Assembly: GCA_949752795.1 (NCBI GenBank)
Contig: OX457070.1
Coordinates: 30,985,088-31,049,087 of the forward strand
Reading direction: 5' to 3'
From: Hyperoodon ampullatus
Lineage: Eukaryota; Chordata; Mammalia; Artiodactyla; Ziphiidae
Length of the DNA: 64,000 bases
The notes beneath the pieces were generated by a model that was given only the letters and a program-made list of their open reading frames with translations, made no database searches and was not told the DNA's origin. The position numbers and the translations under genes were made by a program. This document shows positions 11,886 to 24,463 of the stretch, piece after piece. Position 1 is the first letter of the stretch; every line of letters begins with the position of its first letter.

Positions 11886-12297
11886 GGTAATAGGAGACAC
11901 CTTGTTTCTACAGGTTGTGATGTTAAATTATATCCACCATTTTGTCACTTCATAAAAGGTAAGCATTAGTATAATTTTGAGACTTTTATTCATTCAACAA
12001 CTCTGTAGGGTTCCTACACCATGCCTGCACTGTAATAAGCACTTGAGGTTCTTGTGACGGGAAATGATGTACCTGGCCCAGGTAAATTATGGACTCTTGG
12101 TGTTTTATACCCAAAACACCCATATTGTCAGGCATGCACTAGTTATGAGATACTATGCACTGGATTCCTTGGCTCTTTGAACTAGGAGTATAGGTTAGTT
12201 AGGCCTAAACCAATAGTTAACATTTTAAACCCTAGGTCTCCCTCTCTTTACCTAGTTCTAATGGTCTTAAGAGTAGAAAAGATGACAAAGTGAGTCA

Positions 12298-13405
12298 GCA
12301 ATGCACGGAATGGGAGAAAATATTTGTACATCATGTATCTGCTCAGAGATGGCTATCTAGAACATGTAAAGACGACGACTCAAAAACCACCTGATTAAAA
12401 AGTGGGCAAGGGCTTCCCTGGTGGCGCAGTGGTTGAGAGTCCGCCTGCCGATGCAGGGGACGCGGGTTCGTGCCCCAGTCCGGGAAGATCCCACATGCCG
12501 CGGAGCGGCTGGGCCCGTGAGCCATGGCCGCTGAGCCTGTGCGTCCGGAGCCTGTGCTCCGCAACGGGAGAGGCCACAACAGTGAGAGGCCCGCGTACCG
12601 CAAAAAAAAAAAAAAAGTGGGCAAAAGGACGTGAATAGGTATTTCTCCAGAAAGGTACACAAATGGCCAACACCACATGAAAAGATGCTCAATATCACTA
12701 GTCATTGTGGAGATGCAAATTAAAACAAGATACCACTTCATACCCATTAGCATTGCCATTAGCAAAATAAAAGTGTTGGTAAGGATATGAAGCAGCTGGA
12801 AGGCTTGTGCACTGCTGGTGTGGATATCAAATGGTGTAGTCATTGTGGAAAAATGGTATAATGGTTCCTCAAATTAAACACAGATTTACCATATGACCCG
12901 GAAATTCCACTTCTGGATACTTGCCCAAGATAAGTGACAGTAGGGACTAGAAGTGTTTGCACACCCATGTTCATAGCGGCATTATTCACAATAGCCAAAA
13001 CTTGAAAGCAACCAAAACATCCATGACGGATAATCAAGATGTGGTATATACATACAATGAGATGTTATTCAGCCAGAAAAGGAAATTTTGACACATGCTG
13101 TAACACGGATGAACTTTGAAGACATGCTAAGAAAAAAGAGTCACAAAAGAACAAATACTGTATTTTTCATATAAGTTCCTGGAGTTGTCAAACTCAGGAA
13201 GTAGAATGGTGGTTCCCAAGGGCCAGGAGGAGGGGGAAGTAGAGAGTGTTGAATGGGTACACTGTCAGATGGGGAAGATAAAAGTTCTGGAAATGGTGGA
13301 TGATGGTTGCATGAGAATGTACTTAGTGTCACTGAGCTGTACAGTTTGAAATGGCTAGAATGGTGAATCATGTATATCTTACCACGGTTTAAAAGAAAGA
13401 GTAGA
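12298..13405 (+). mobile_element. L1 3' end (ORF2 tail and 3'UTR), interrupted by a SINE
   Basis: GGAATGGGAGAAAATATTTG … AATGGCCAACACCACATGAA … ATGCAAATTAAAACAAGATACC … GTTCATAGCGGCATTATTC … ATGGTGGTTCCCAAGGGCC follows the known L1 ORF2 C-terminal region and 3'UTR. The ORF2 frame is broken. A SINE at 12410-12615 was inserted into it. Located between PPP3R1 and PNO1. Confidence 0.85.
12410..12615 (+). mobile_element. Short odontocete-type CHR SINE inside an L1
   Basis: GGGCTTCCCTGGTGGCGCAG … GGTTCGTGCCCC (B-box-like) … GCGTACCGC then a pure A tail. The duplicated host sequence AAAAAGTGGGCAA flanks it, and removal of the element restores the L1 text. Confidence 0.95.
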
Positions 13406-13505
13406 CAAGATGGTAGAAATCTTTCTGGATACTTTCCAGGACTTAGAAAGAAATGCTGTTCAAGCTCATATATGTCTTGAAACAATTTTTGTTTCATAGA
13501 ATGGA

Positions 13506-13784
13506 TTTTTTTTTTTTTTTTTTTTGGCTGCGTTGGGTCTTTGCTGCTGCACGTGGGCTTTCTCTAGTTGCGGCGAGCAGGGGCTACTCTTCGTTGCGGT
13601 GCGCAGGCTTCTCTTACTGCAGAGCATGGGTCTAGGCACACGGGCTCTAGAGCACAGGCTCAGTGGCTGTGGCGCACTGGCTTAGTTGCTGCGCGGCATG
13701 TGGGTTCTTCCCGGACCAGGGCTCGAACCGGTGTCCCCTGCATTGGCAGGCGGATTCTTAACCACTGCACCACCAGGGAAGTCC
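13506..13784 (-). mobile_element. CHR-type SINE
   Basis: T run followed by TTGGCTGCGTTGGGTCTTTG and ending CACCACCAGGGAAGTCC. It lies 40 bp from the next, oppositely oriented SINE. Confidence 0.93.
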
Positions 13785-13824
13785 TTCAAACAATTCTTAG
13801 TCTTCAAAAATTCCCACATGCTCT

Positions 13825-14034
13825 GGGCTTCCCTGGTGGCACAGTGGTTGAGAGTCCACCTGCCGATGCAGTGGACACGGGTTCGTGCCCCAGTCCGGGG
13901 CTATCCCGCATGCCACAGAGCGGCTGGGCCCATGAGCCGTGGCCGCTGAGCCTGCGCGTCCGGAGCCTGTGCTCCACAACAGAAGAGGCCACGACAGTGA
14001 GAGGCCCGCGTACCGCAAAAAAAAAAAAAAAAAA
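13825..14034 (+). mobile_element. Short odontocete-type CHR SINE
   Basis: GGCTTCCCTGGTGGCACAG to GCGTACCGC plus A tail. A perfect 18-bp target duplication, AAAAATTCCCACATGCTC, lies at 13806-13823 and 14031-14048. Confidence 0.96.
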
Positions 14035-14048
14035 ATTCCCACATGCTC

Positions 14049-14792
14049 AAAAATCGCTCATTAAATTAGCTCACATTTTAAGCTAAAGTCCACTGCCACT
14101 TCAACCTTTTACTAACCTTGGGCATTATAAATTTATCAGCTAACCAGATCAAATTAGCGAGTCCTTGCTCTCCCAAACCTCCTTCAGATTACTGGTGTCT
14201 TTGAAGATTACTGATTTCTTTCACCAAATGAGTAATTAACATTTGTATAATACAAGCATCCTACAAGTTGTAGGATGGTTATGTACACTGTCACCGTGTA
14301 CTCAATAATCTAACATTCAGCATGCTGTCCCATGGCTCTGGAATCAGGAAAATCAGGTCTCTTTCCCAGATGCTCAATGAACATGAGCTTTCTTCTGTGG
14401 ATAGGATGAGAATTAGAGTCCAAATCTTCTGGAACGACTAGGAGGAAACAACAAGGTCTCTTCCCTTACCGGCCACTGAGTATCTAAGAAAATACTCCTC
14501 TTTCATGCCCGTTCCCCAGCCAAGTAGCAATTAGTATGTTAATAAACTGTTATATGATGTGTCCGAAATTGTACTAGATACTGAGAATCTAAAGATCAGA
14601 GGCTTTAGGGTGGGAGGCAGACACTAAAATAATCACAGGTTAGCATGACAGATGCCACAAAAATGTGGATAAGCATCGCTAAGGTTTTTGGTGTTAGATT
14701 TCATGTCCAGGCCTTAGAGAAGAATTTGAAGAAGTGATTTCATCCAGGTCAAGATCAACTCCCACTGCAACTACCACGGTGATGTAGTCAGA
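14049..14792. other. Intergenic DNA with no recognised gene
   Basis: Between the SINE pair and the PNO1 3' flank. No plausible coding frame. The part around 14,560-14,680 (ACTGAGAATCTAAAGATCAG…) has a weak resemblance to L2 but I do not assign it. Confidence 0.5.
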
Positions 14793-16363
14793 TTTATTAC
14801 CTCTATTTTTTCTTCATTATTCCATTCCAGAAATTAGCTGGGTTTCCTCTAACATTTTGTTTCCCTTTCAAGCCCCAAGCAGTGCTGATTCCCTGGGGGT
14901 TGGGGATGTTTGCCCAGGGAGAGGCCCAAAACTCAAGATGGTAAAAGTTCAGTATCCCAAATTTTAGCAACTGCCAAAGAAATATATTTGCTCTTATATT
15001 CCCGATAGTTCTAACTACATAAGAAATCTTCAAAAGGAAGTAAATGCAAACAATACCAAAAGATTACTTCACTTTAACATAGAAAACCCGTGTTTTTCCA
15101 ATCAAAATTATGCTCTTTAAGAATCAACACAAAATGTTTATGGTTACATAGCGATGGTTCATCTCAGCCACGCGCTTTGGAAACCTGATTAAAACTGTGG
15201 AGCCATTCCTTAGAAAAGTACACCCTAAGTACTCACAATTTTGCATATAACTTCCTGGACAAAGGGTGGGGGGTAGGCAAGTACCTCCTGAAGCCTTTGC
15301 AGGCTCCAGAATAAGACAGTCCCAACAAATTCCTTTTCAAAAGGATATGAGTAAAATGATATCAACATACACATACACTCTCCATGCTGTTGTGTTGCCA
15401 AAGGATCAAAAAGTTACTGCTGGGACATTTCCAGCAATTTCCCACTGGATTCCCACTGTAATATTAAGTATATCTAATCCCAATGCAATGTACAGACTAG
15501 TTTGGGACAGTGGCACACGTAACTAATAGAAAGCTTAATAGCAATACTTAAAAACAACACTTTTTCTAGTTCTTACATGTACTTTCTAATACTCCTATCA
15601 TTAAAGTTTAAAGTTTTGGTCAAGGGTTGTAGAGATGTACAAGAGAATAACATCACACGGTTTAATGAAGTAGGCTCCTTTCATTAAAAAATGCATAATA
15701 TAAATCAGAACATTTAGGCAGACACCTGTTAAAACAATCTACTACATTTGCAGAATACAGTAGTTTTCTTAGGGGTAAAAATATTCTTTTATCATATTTC
15801 ACCTTTACTACTTAGAAGTATACCCGAACACTGGTAAGGTCTGACTGCTTTCATTAAACACTTACTTAAAAAATAAAACTCTTCCCTCACATCAACCTTG
15901 TGATGTATGTAGTCTTTAATTTTACAAACTGCAAAAATAGGTACAAATATTAGCCTTCCTTGGTTCACAGAGTATATCTAAACTGCTGCTGTGACCTGGG
16001 TCTAAAATATTCACACACCATCCAGTATTAAGGGTCACAAGTCAAGAGAGGTTTTCTGAGATGATTCTTTTAATTACAACTCATAGAGAAGAAATAACTT
16101 TTTATAAATTTATAAACAAAAAGCTTAGAAGCTAATACAGAACTGTTTTTTTAAATAAGTTTCCCTCCAAATGAGAGGATTATAAACTATGCAAATCTAC
16201 ATGTGATTTAAAATGGAAAATATAAATTATACTTAATGTGCTAGTATAAATAATGGTATCCATGACTGAAAAGTTCTTCACATGGTGTCTGGTGACCACT
16301 TGTAGAGGGGAAAGGCTTTTTCTCTAGAGTCCAAAGACAAGATAAAAAGTCTCTGATTTGAAA
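14793..16363 (-). other. PNO1: PNO1 3' flank and probable 3'UTR; end not determined
   Basis: On the minus strand after the PNO1 stop there are three candidate poly(A) signals: ATTAAA at 15920-15915, ATTAAA at 15666-15661, and canonical AATAAA at 14798-14793. The stretch has no SINE or L1 that I can recognise, consistent with all or part of it being 3'UTR. Sequence alone does not decide which signal is used. Confidence 0.4.
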
Positions 16364-16431
16364 TCAGAATCGGTCTGCCGCTCTGCTAGCCACAGCACGA
16401 ATATTGCCATAAACCTTCGATGGAGGATTTC
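16364..16431 (-). CDS. PNO1: PNO1 exon 7 and stop
   Basis: 68 bp encoding [21 protein letters not shown] then TGA at 16366-16364. The human protein, as I recall it, ends RSADRF, so Ser to Ala near the C-terminus is a likely lineage change. Confidence 0.96.
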
Positions 16432-19400
16432 CTGCAGGAGAAAATAAAAAAGCTTATCCACACGTATACATATAGATGCTACATGGAAAATGGTCTGCAA
16501 CTCTACAAAGGACAGGGACATTTTCTGCTGGATCTACCTTAAATCAACAAAAGAACCATAAAGGAAACCACATAAATATTCTCCAAAGAACATTTTAAAT
16601 CCTAACAGCCAAAGACACCGAGTTGTCAAAATGTTTCGAAAAGCAGCCAGTCAGACCTGGGCACAACTGACCTGGGCACTGCGGAGAGTCCCACACATTT
16701 CCCGAGCAAGCGCTACAACCCACGGCTCTGACCGCAAGTGACTGTACTTCGTGGTTTGAAACTGGGACTAAGTAAGTCAATTAAGATGACTGACTGATGC
16801 TGCTCAGCAGCTCCCTTTTGGCTGAACCTAAAACAGTGCTGCCTGCTATTCTTGAAGGGCTCCCTAGTGCACCTCATCAGGGGACGCAGTGATGATGTAA
16901 GCAATGTAATCCAATAAACCCTTTCTCTCGGGTTTGCAGATGGAATCCAAGCAAAAATATTCCTGCTTTCTCTCTGGGCCCACATTTGCCAACCCCCAAG
17001 AGTTTCTGCTTGCTACCTTTATCATCACCCTGACCCTAAAGTGACCTGCAAATGTGATCTGAGTTCCTAAATTCCCTGTTCTTTTCTTTCAGAGAAAACA
17101 ACATAGGAAGAAACTGCTGTTACCCAGGATGAGGTTGCAAATAGCAGTTCTTGCCATCTTGATGTTCTGGAAAGAACCAAGGATGTGAACTTTCCTGCAA
17201 GAGATAAAGTGAGACAGGTTAGCAACAAAAAGCATTTCCTTAACTAAGTCCCATGATCCAGAAACTCTGGAAACTCATGATAGATACAGATGCCTAAATA
17301 AAGGTGGTGGTGATGGCTGCACAACTCTGTAAGTATACTGAAAACCACTCTGAAGGGGAATGATAAGTGCATTATACCCCAGCAGAAAATTATGAGGGAA
17401 AGACATAAAAATTAAAAAACAAAACTCAGTTCTTTAAGACCCTTGGTGAACAATGGCTCCTATCCACTGAGTGCTCCCCAATACGCTAGGGCTTTACATA
17501 CATGTTCTCATTTAGTCCTCGCATGAGCTTTATCAGGCAGAAGTTATGCCCACTTTACATACGAGGAAACAAGTTAGTGAGAAATCAGAACACCTGTCCG
17601 AGATGACACACTGGCAGAGCTGGGAATATTAAAGTACCCAGATGCAGGTAATACTGTACCTAGTTAAAACATACTTGTATTTTAACTGCAAAGCTTTCTA
17701 AACATTATTTAGGGACTTCCCTGGTGGCGCAGTGGTTAAAAATCCACCTGCCAATGCAGGGAATACGGGTTCGAGCCCTGCTCCGGGAGGATCCCACGTG
17801 CCGCGGAGCAACTAAGCCTGTGCGCCACAACTCCTGCGCTCTAGAGCCCCCGAGCCACAACTACTGAGCCCACGTGCCTAGAGCCCGTGCTCTGCAACAA
17901 GAGAAGCCACCGCGATGAGAAGCCCGCTTGCTGCAACTAGAGAAAGCCTGCAAGCACCAACGAAGACCCAACACAGCCAAATATAAATAAATAAAAAGAA
18001 ATTAAAAGAAAAAAAAAAGATTTAAGATTCTTTAAATTTCTTCACTACTCTCTGGAGATCATCCAGACCTTTTTAATGGGCATTCCCTGCCGAATGGTTC
18101 AAATTAGACTGGCAATATAGCATTTTGCTTTTCTGAGCCCATCTTCCAAAATATCAGTAAACTTAGTAAACTGACACCAAAATCTTCAGGGGGGATGTCA
18201 AACAGAACCCTCTCCCTTCCAAAGGCTCAGGCATTTCTGAAATTGGGGTAAAAATGAGGCTAAAAACAAGAGAATCAGTTAAAGTCTGTTCAGGATGATC
18301 CCCAGGTTTCCTTCCCCACTCCGGGCGACCAGGCAACCACATTACTACCCCTCTGTAACTCTGGTAAAATTAAGGGGTGGGGCTGCTCACTGCAGAAGGT
18401 GAAAGACCTGGGGTCTGGACCAGGGGCTGGACCAGGGGCACCAGGCACAGTGGAAGTAGGAGCACCAGGACGAAAACGGGCAATGCCAAGCAAACGTCTG
18501 CACAATGAGCAGCGAGACTTCCAACTGTCTTCCGTAACTGGGCTCCAAAAGTCTGTCAGCAGAGAGACTGGAGAATGCTTCTCTGGGGAACCTGGCCTGC
18601 TCATTGGGAAAGACTAAAGATACTGACATCAGGGCTTCCCCAAAGAAACAGGCTGGCAATCATCCTAAGTGAAGCCTACAGGCCACCAGCCCCCCACCCC
18701 TAGCCCACCCGCAAGCATCCTGAGCCCAGTTTTCTAGTCTGCTCCTTATGGCCCCACCCTTAACATATGACGCCCACACTGAGGAACCAGAATCCGAGGA
18801 ATGCACCCAGTGCAAAAGAGTAGAAGGCACAACCAGCAAGCGGAATAAAGCAGTACAGAAACAGAAACTGCAGGGAGAAAAGAAGAAAAACAAACCAAAA
18901 CAAACCCCAGAACCAGTGAGATTAGAAAAGCAATTTTCAGGCACTCATGAATCAACAACAGGATGTTAAGAAAACTGAATAGAAGGATTAGAAGATTATG
19001 TTGCAGGAAGGGATTCTGAATGAGAATGATTTACAACAGATTTGTATACTCGGCCAGAATAGAAGACATCTTCCCAACCAGGTCTCACAAATGTCCTTCC
19101 TGTGCTAAGCGAGCTCCAGGACTACCTACACCACCAAAACAAGGAGGACGCAGGACAAAGAATCCAAGAACCGAGGGATTCAAACACCAAAGGGGCAATG
19201 GTGAAAGAAGGAGCCGGGATGGCAGCTGTGTGCCAGGCAGAGGGTAGCAGTGCTTCTGGAACAGAAGGCTCCAGGAGAGATTTCCAAAGTGTCTGATGCA
19301 TCTGAGTCCACCAAGCGGAGATACAGACAATGTATGGCTTTCTATTCAATTAGTACGCTGAAATATTGAGAAAGCACACAGAAACATAAGAATTATTTCT

Positions 19401-22400
19401 TCACGTGACAACAAAGTTGCAGAGGACAGATAAAGTAACCACAGTACACCACCTGGCTCAGCTGTTAATACCCTGCGCACCGATTTCACGCTCAGGTAAT
19501 ACTGAGCTTGAGTCGAACCAAACCCACAGTGTAGAGGGAGGGGCAAGCAAACGGGACCGCTGGAAAGGTTGAGCATGCGGGCGGAGGTGGGGAAGTCCAA
19601 AAGAGAAATCTTCATCTTTCACAGGAGAAAAGCAACAGTGAATGTGAGGGGAAAAAATTAAGCTGCTATACAAAGCTATTTGGAAATACAGAGGAAAAAT
19701 AATTTTTACAAGTTAGCTAGCTGAACTTGAAGACTTGAAATTTCCTCCCTCAGAGGAGGGGGAAATGGAAGCAGACAGGAGGAATTATTTTAAAGTATGT
19801 GTATGTGTAACTTCAATAAAAACAAAATTCTGTGAAGTACAGCATGAAAGATGAGGAGATACAGAAGCAAGGATACATACAGTGTGAGTAGTTTTTCTGC
19901 TAAAACAACCAAAGCAATGGGGCAGTAGTTGGAATGGCAAACAGGTCTCAGGACACATAGGTCACATTCTTTCCCATTCGATATCCTGAATGTATCTGGA
20001 ACAAATGGTTTTCAGTTTTATATTTTGTTCACATCCTACTGTGATCTTTGCCAGGTTTTCAGCAACTCATCAAAAATAACATTTATGGGTGCATAACAGT
20101 CCATCTTATGGCTGTATCACAACTAATATAAATTGTTGAACATGTGGATTCCAATTAGCCTATTTACAGCAAAAACTGCAAGACAGTACATTTCTTTGCC
20201 AGGACTTGGCACTGAAAAAAACCTACTACTAACCCCCAACAAAATGGAGAAACTTGAAACAACACGCTAATTAAAAGAAGCCATATATCAAAGACTACAT
20301 ATTGTGTATTTCCACCTATATGAATTTCGAGAAAAGGCAAAGCCATAGTGACAGAACGGATATGAGTGATTGCCTGGGAATTGGGAGGGGCTGCAAAGGT
20401 GCACAAGGAACTTTTGGGTTGATGGAAATGAGCACAGTGGGATCACAGGACTGCAGAGTATTTGCCAAAAACCCATTGAATTATATACCTAAAACAGGTG
20501 ACTTTGATTGTATGTAAACCACACTGTAATACAGCTGTTTAAAAAATTAGTTCAATGAGTAAATTTTAAGTTAACTCTTAGAAATACACTGATACATTTA
20601 TAAATTATAAACTTAATATGATGCGTTAACCATAACTGGACTAGCAAATCAGTTACATTTTAAAGTTTCTAAATTAACAAAAACGTTCAGGGTTGTTTAT
20701 GATATTTTAAAGTGTGGTAAACATTTCAATTTTTGAAATTTCTAGTTCAAAAGAGCTTTTCCCATGGCTCCGTGGTCCCAACTCCAGGCTCAAGTCATAA
20801 AAGGTCAAAATTATAACACACCTGTCTTCAGGTAAACAGGGCCACCAATGTAGTGTTAATAGTTTTCTATTTACAGTATAAAAAAGTCTAAAATTCAGAT
20901 TCGAAAATAATGGTAAGCCCCTTGGTTCAGAGCAAAGATGAGATGATTTTAAATAAAATTATTTCTGGATTTAGCAGTAGGCAGGTCCCTCCTCCTCTCA
21001 GTCAACTGCTTCGTTTCCCAACTTCACGGCATTATATAATCTCTGTGCCATCTGCCAGTAACCCCAAACTGGCAACAGAGCGGCTTCAACCTCCGGCAGG
21101 GAACGGTAATCCCAGCTTGACTTCCTGCACCCTTATTTTAAGCCTGTATCATCTTATTGATGTTCACATATAACTGCTCTCTAGTTTTTCCCACAATGTG
21201 CAATGCTCACCTTCCTTTTATGAAAGGCCTTTATATATACGTGCATGTGTGTGTATATACATTTATGTTTCTCTTTTTTAAAGGAAAGCCTCATGATGGC
21301 ATTCAACACACCTACTCCTTGCTCTCCTCTACTGATTTAATAGATTCTCCTGAGATACTATTTCAATCTTCACCTGTCATGTAATTTCTTTTAACAGTGA
21401 TTCTAAACATTTCCTTCATTACTAATTGAGAAAAAAGCTATAATATCTAAGATTTTCTCAACTAAATCTGTTTTCAAAGTAGGTAACTATTCACCCAGAA
21501 CCATATCCTGACAAAGATTTAGTGACTACGTTATATGTAAAATACAATCTTTATCACTTCTTGAAACCAGCAAACGATCAACTATAAATTATGACAATAA
21601 TTTTCTCAAGACCACATACTTACACATCAGCCAGAACTATCCGTGTCCGTGTCACGTTCTCGATGGTGAATTTGGTTTTTCCTCCTTTGCCAGCAATTCT
21701 TCCTATTGCCCTCGACAGGTGGTCTCCCTTTAAGGGCTTAACTAAATGAGAAAAGCAAGACGTCAGGAGGGAAGCCATCCCAGCATCACCCACTTCCATG
21801 GGAAGTTTAATCATTCGCCAAATTTCCCTACTGAAGGACACAAAACACGCATTTTTGAAAAAGCTGCTAATAACACGACTCAACTAATGTGACTGGAAAG
21901 CTGAGACTCAGGTACAAGACAAAGCAATACAAAAGCGCCATCTAGTAGTTCATATGAAAAGACCACCATACACTCACCATCTGTAATTTCAAAAGACTCT
22001 AGGAAGAGGTCATCCAACCTAATGAGGGCAAGTGCGTCCTACAATACAGAAATACATACTGTGAAGCTCTTCCATTCAGGCACCTGCGAATGAGTGTTAA
22101 GCTAACTCTCATAAATTGTAGAACTACAACACGCAAATTAAAAAAAAAAAAAAAAAGCCCAAATCCATCAAAACAGTCATATGGCGTATTTTCCGAGCCC
22201 CCATTTCAGATATCATGAAATCACTCACCTCTACCTGAAACCCAAGAAGAAAGGCTTTCACAAAATCAGCTGCTTTTGTCAGAGCGCTAACATCTTTGGT
22301 TTCTTTACAAGTCTGTTAAAAAAAAAAAAAAAAAAAAGGTGGGGCTAGGGAGCACAAATTATAGCTCGGAATGAAAAAGATAATATTCTAACAAACTACT

Positions 22401-24432
22401 AGGATTGACCTTTCCAATTATTATAATTTCCTTCACCACCACCCTTCCCCAATACATTCTCTATGACCCAGTTTTTGGTGAGGTAAGTACCATGTTTAAT
22501 TTTCAAAACATAACTTTGCTAACTCCAGAACTGGGCAGTGCCCCCCAAAGACTGTCAAATGACTTACTGTACTCCAAGGCTGATCTGACTCTGGAGTTAC
22601 CAGCAAGATTCCTCCAATGGCTCCCATTCTGAAGGACCTCCATCCTCAGCCCATCTCCACCCAAGCTGGTCCTCTTCTCTTCTCCTTCAATGCAGTCTCC
22701 CTGGGAGTCCTGATCTAATCTCCCGACTTCAACCATCATTCCTGTGCTGATTTTTCTTTCCCAAAGCAATAACCCTAGTACTAATTACCAAGAATGGTTA
22801 AAGCAGGGGATCCTGCCCTCAAAGAGTTTATTCGATAATCACAGATATAGGTGCTATTCATAAAATGCCCATCCCTGTAAATGATGTGTACTACAAAGGT
22901 GCTTGACACACTATAGCTCTAATCTTCATGTCAACCTAAATTTAAGTAAGATAAATACTTTTATATTTGAGGAAACTCAAGTACCAAAAAGTGAAAAAAT
23001 AAGATTTGAACACAGATCTGATTCCAAAACCATCATTTCTCCTCCCCCACACAGACTCACAATCGAGTTGAGGAGACCACATATTTGACAAATTTGAAAC
23101 CATACAGGGTTGTGTAATGGCACATATAAAACTAGATCCCAGTCGCAATTCTATATGTGACTTTAGGCAAGTCCCATGCATGCTCTAGGTCTTAAGTTTT
23201 CTCATCTGTAAAATAAGGAGGTTGGAATGGAAGAGTCCCTACTAGCATTGATGACTTTGGCCAAGAAACTCCTTGGCAAGTTTCCTGACATCTGTTAGAT
23301 GGGGTATGTCATCTACCTCATAGGGCTGTCCTGAAGACCAAAATGATGTAGTGTCTGCCAAACCACTGCGATGTGTCTGGCACAAAGCAGTATCAACAAA
23401 TGTCAGTGGAATCCAAATTGATGGTGCTGCAATTCTTAAGACAGTTAAGCACAATAAACGTTTAGGCCCTGAAGACAAGATTGAAAAATGGACTGATGGT
23501 AAAGGAGAAAGAACTTGAGCTAGACCCTGAAAGGTGATGAAACTGAGGAAGAAGAAGGGAGAAGGGAGGAGAGGGCCTTCAGAGAGCAAATCCATCCATA
23601 ATGACGGACAGAAAAATGTTCAAAGAGATGGTGAGAGAACTTGGGAATGAGACTCCTACTTGAAAGGCAAATTCAGTCAAAAACTTTTATCTTTCAGAAA
23701 TAGTGAAGATGCCAAGATATCAAAAAAAACAGTGTGGTCTGAGAAAATTAATCTGGCTCTGGCATAGAGGATGGGATGGTGAAAGGTGGTTTAAAGCAAT
23801 GAGGTAAAGGACACTTAGACACTTATAAGCAAACAAGAGGTTCTGGCAGAAAGCCATAAAAACCTGAATGAAAGTGCCAATGGGAACAAAGAGGAATTCT
23901 ACTGTCAAGTTCTGTATTTTAAACTTTGCCAACTATTTAGACCAGTGCCTCTTTGCTTTATTCCATTATTCTAGTCCTTCAACAGAGATGAGTCTACACC
24001 ACTCCTGATAATGAATCGTTAAAAAGGAAGATATAATTACTTTTGGTCACTGATTTTGATACAAAATTGGCACCCTGAAAAAAAACCCCGGCTTACCTGA
24101 TGGTGCAGTGGTTAGGAATCTGCCTGCCAGTGCAGGGGACACGGGTTCGAGCCCTGGTCTGGGAAGATCCCACATGCCGCGCAGCAACTAAGCCTGTGCG
24201 CCACAACTACTGAGCCTGCGCTCTAGAGCCCTGAGCCATAACTACTGAGCCCGTGTGCCACAACAACTGAGCCCATGCGCCACAACTACTGAAGCCGGCA
24301 CGCCTAGAGCCCGTGCTCCCCAATAAGAGAAGCCACCACAGTGAGAAGCCCGCGCACTGCAACGAAGAGTAGCCCCCGCTCGTTGCAACTAAAGAAAGTC
24401 TGCACGCAGCAACGAAGACCCAACACAGCCAA

Positions 24433-24463
<31 letters not shown>

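Noticed and set aside
12410..12480. tRNA-like A- and B-box sequence (GTGGCGCAGTGG … GGTTCGTGCCC)
   Set aside because: This is the tRNA-derived head of a CHR SINE; there is no cloverleaf with a proper anticodon arm and acceptor stem. The same applies at 13825, 17712, 24090, 42071 and 57485.
12343..14086. Several long open frames on both strands (up to 172 codons)
   Set aside because: They are translations of the GC-rich, stop-poor CHR SINE bodies; the same peptide phrases recur at every SINE copy in the window.
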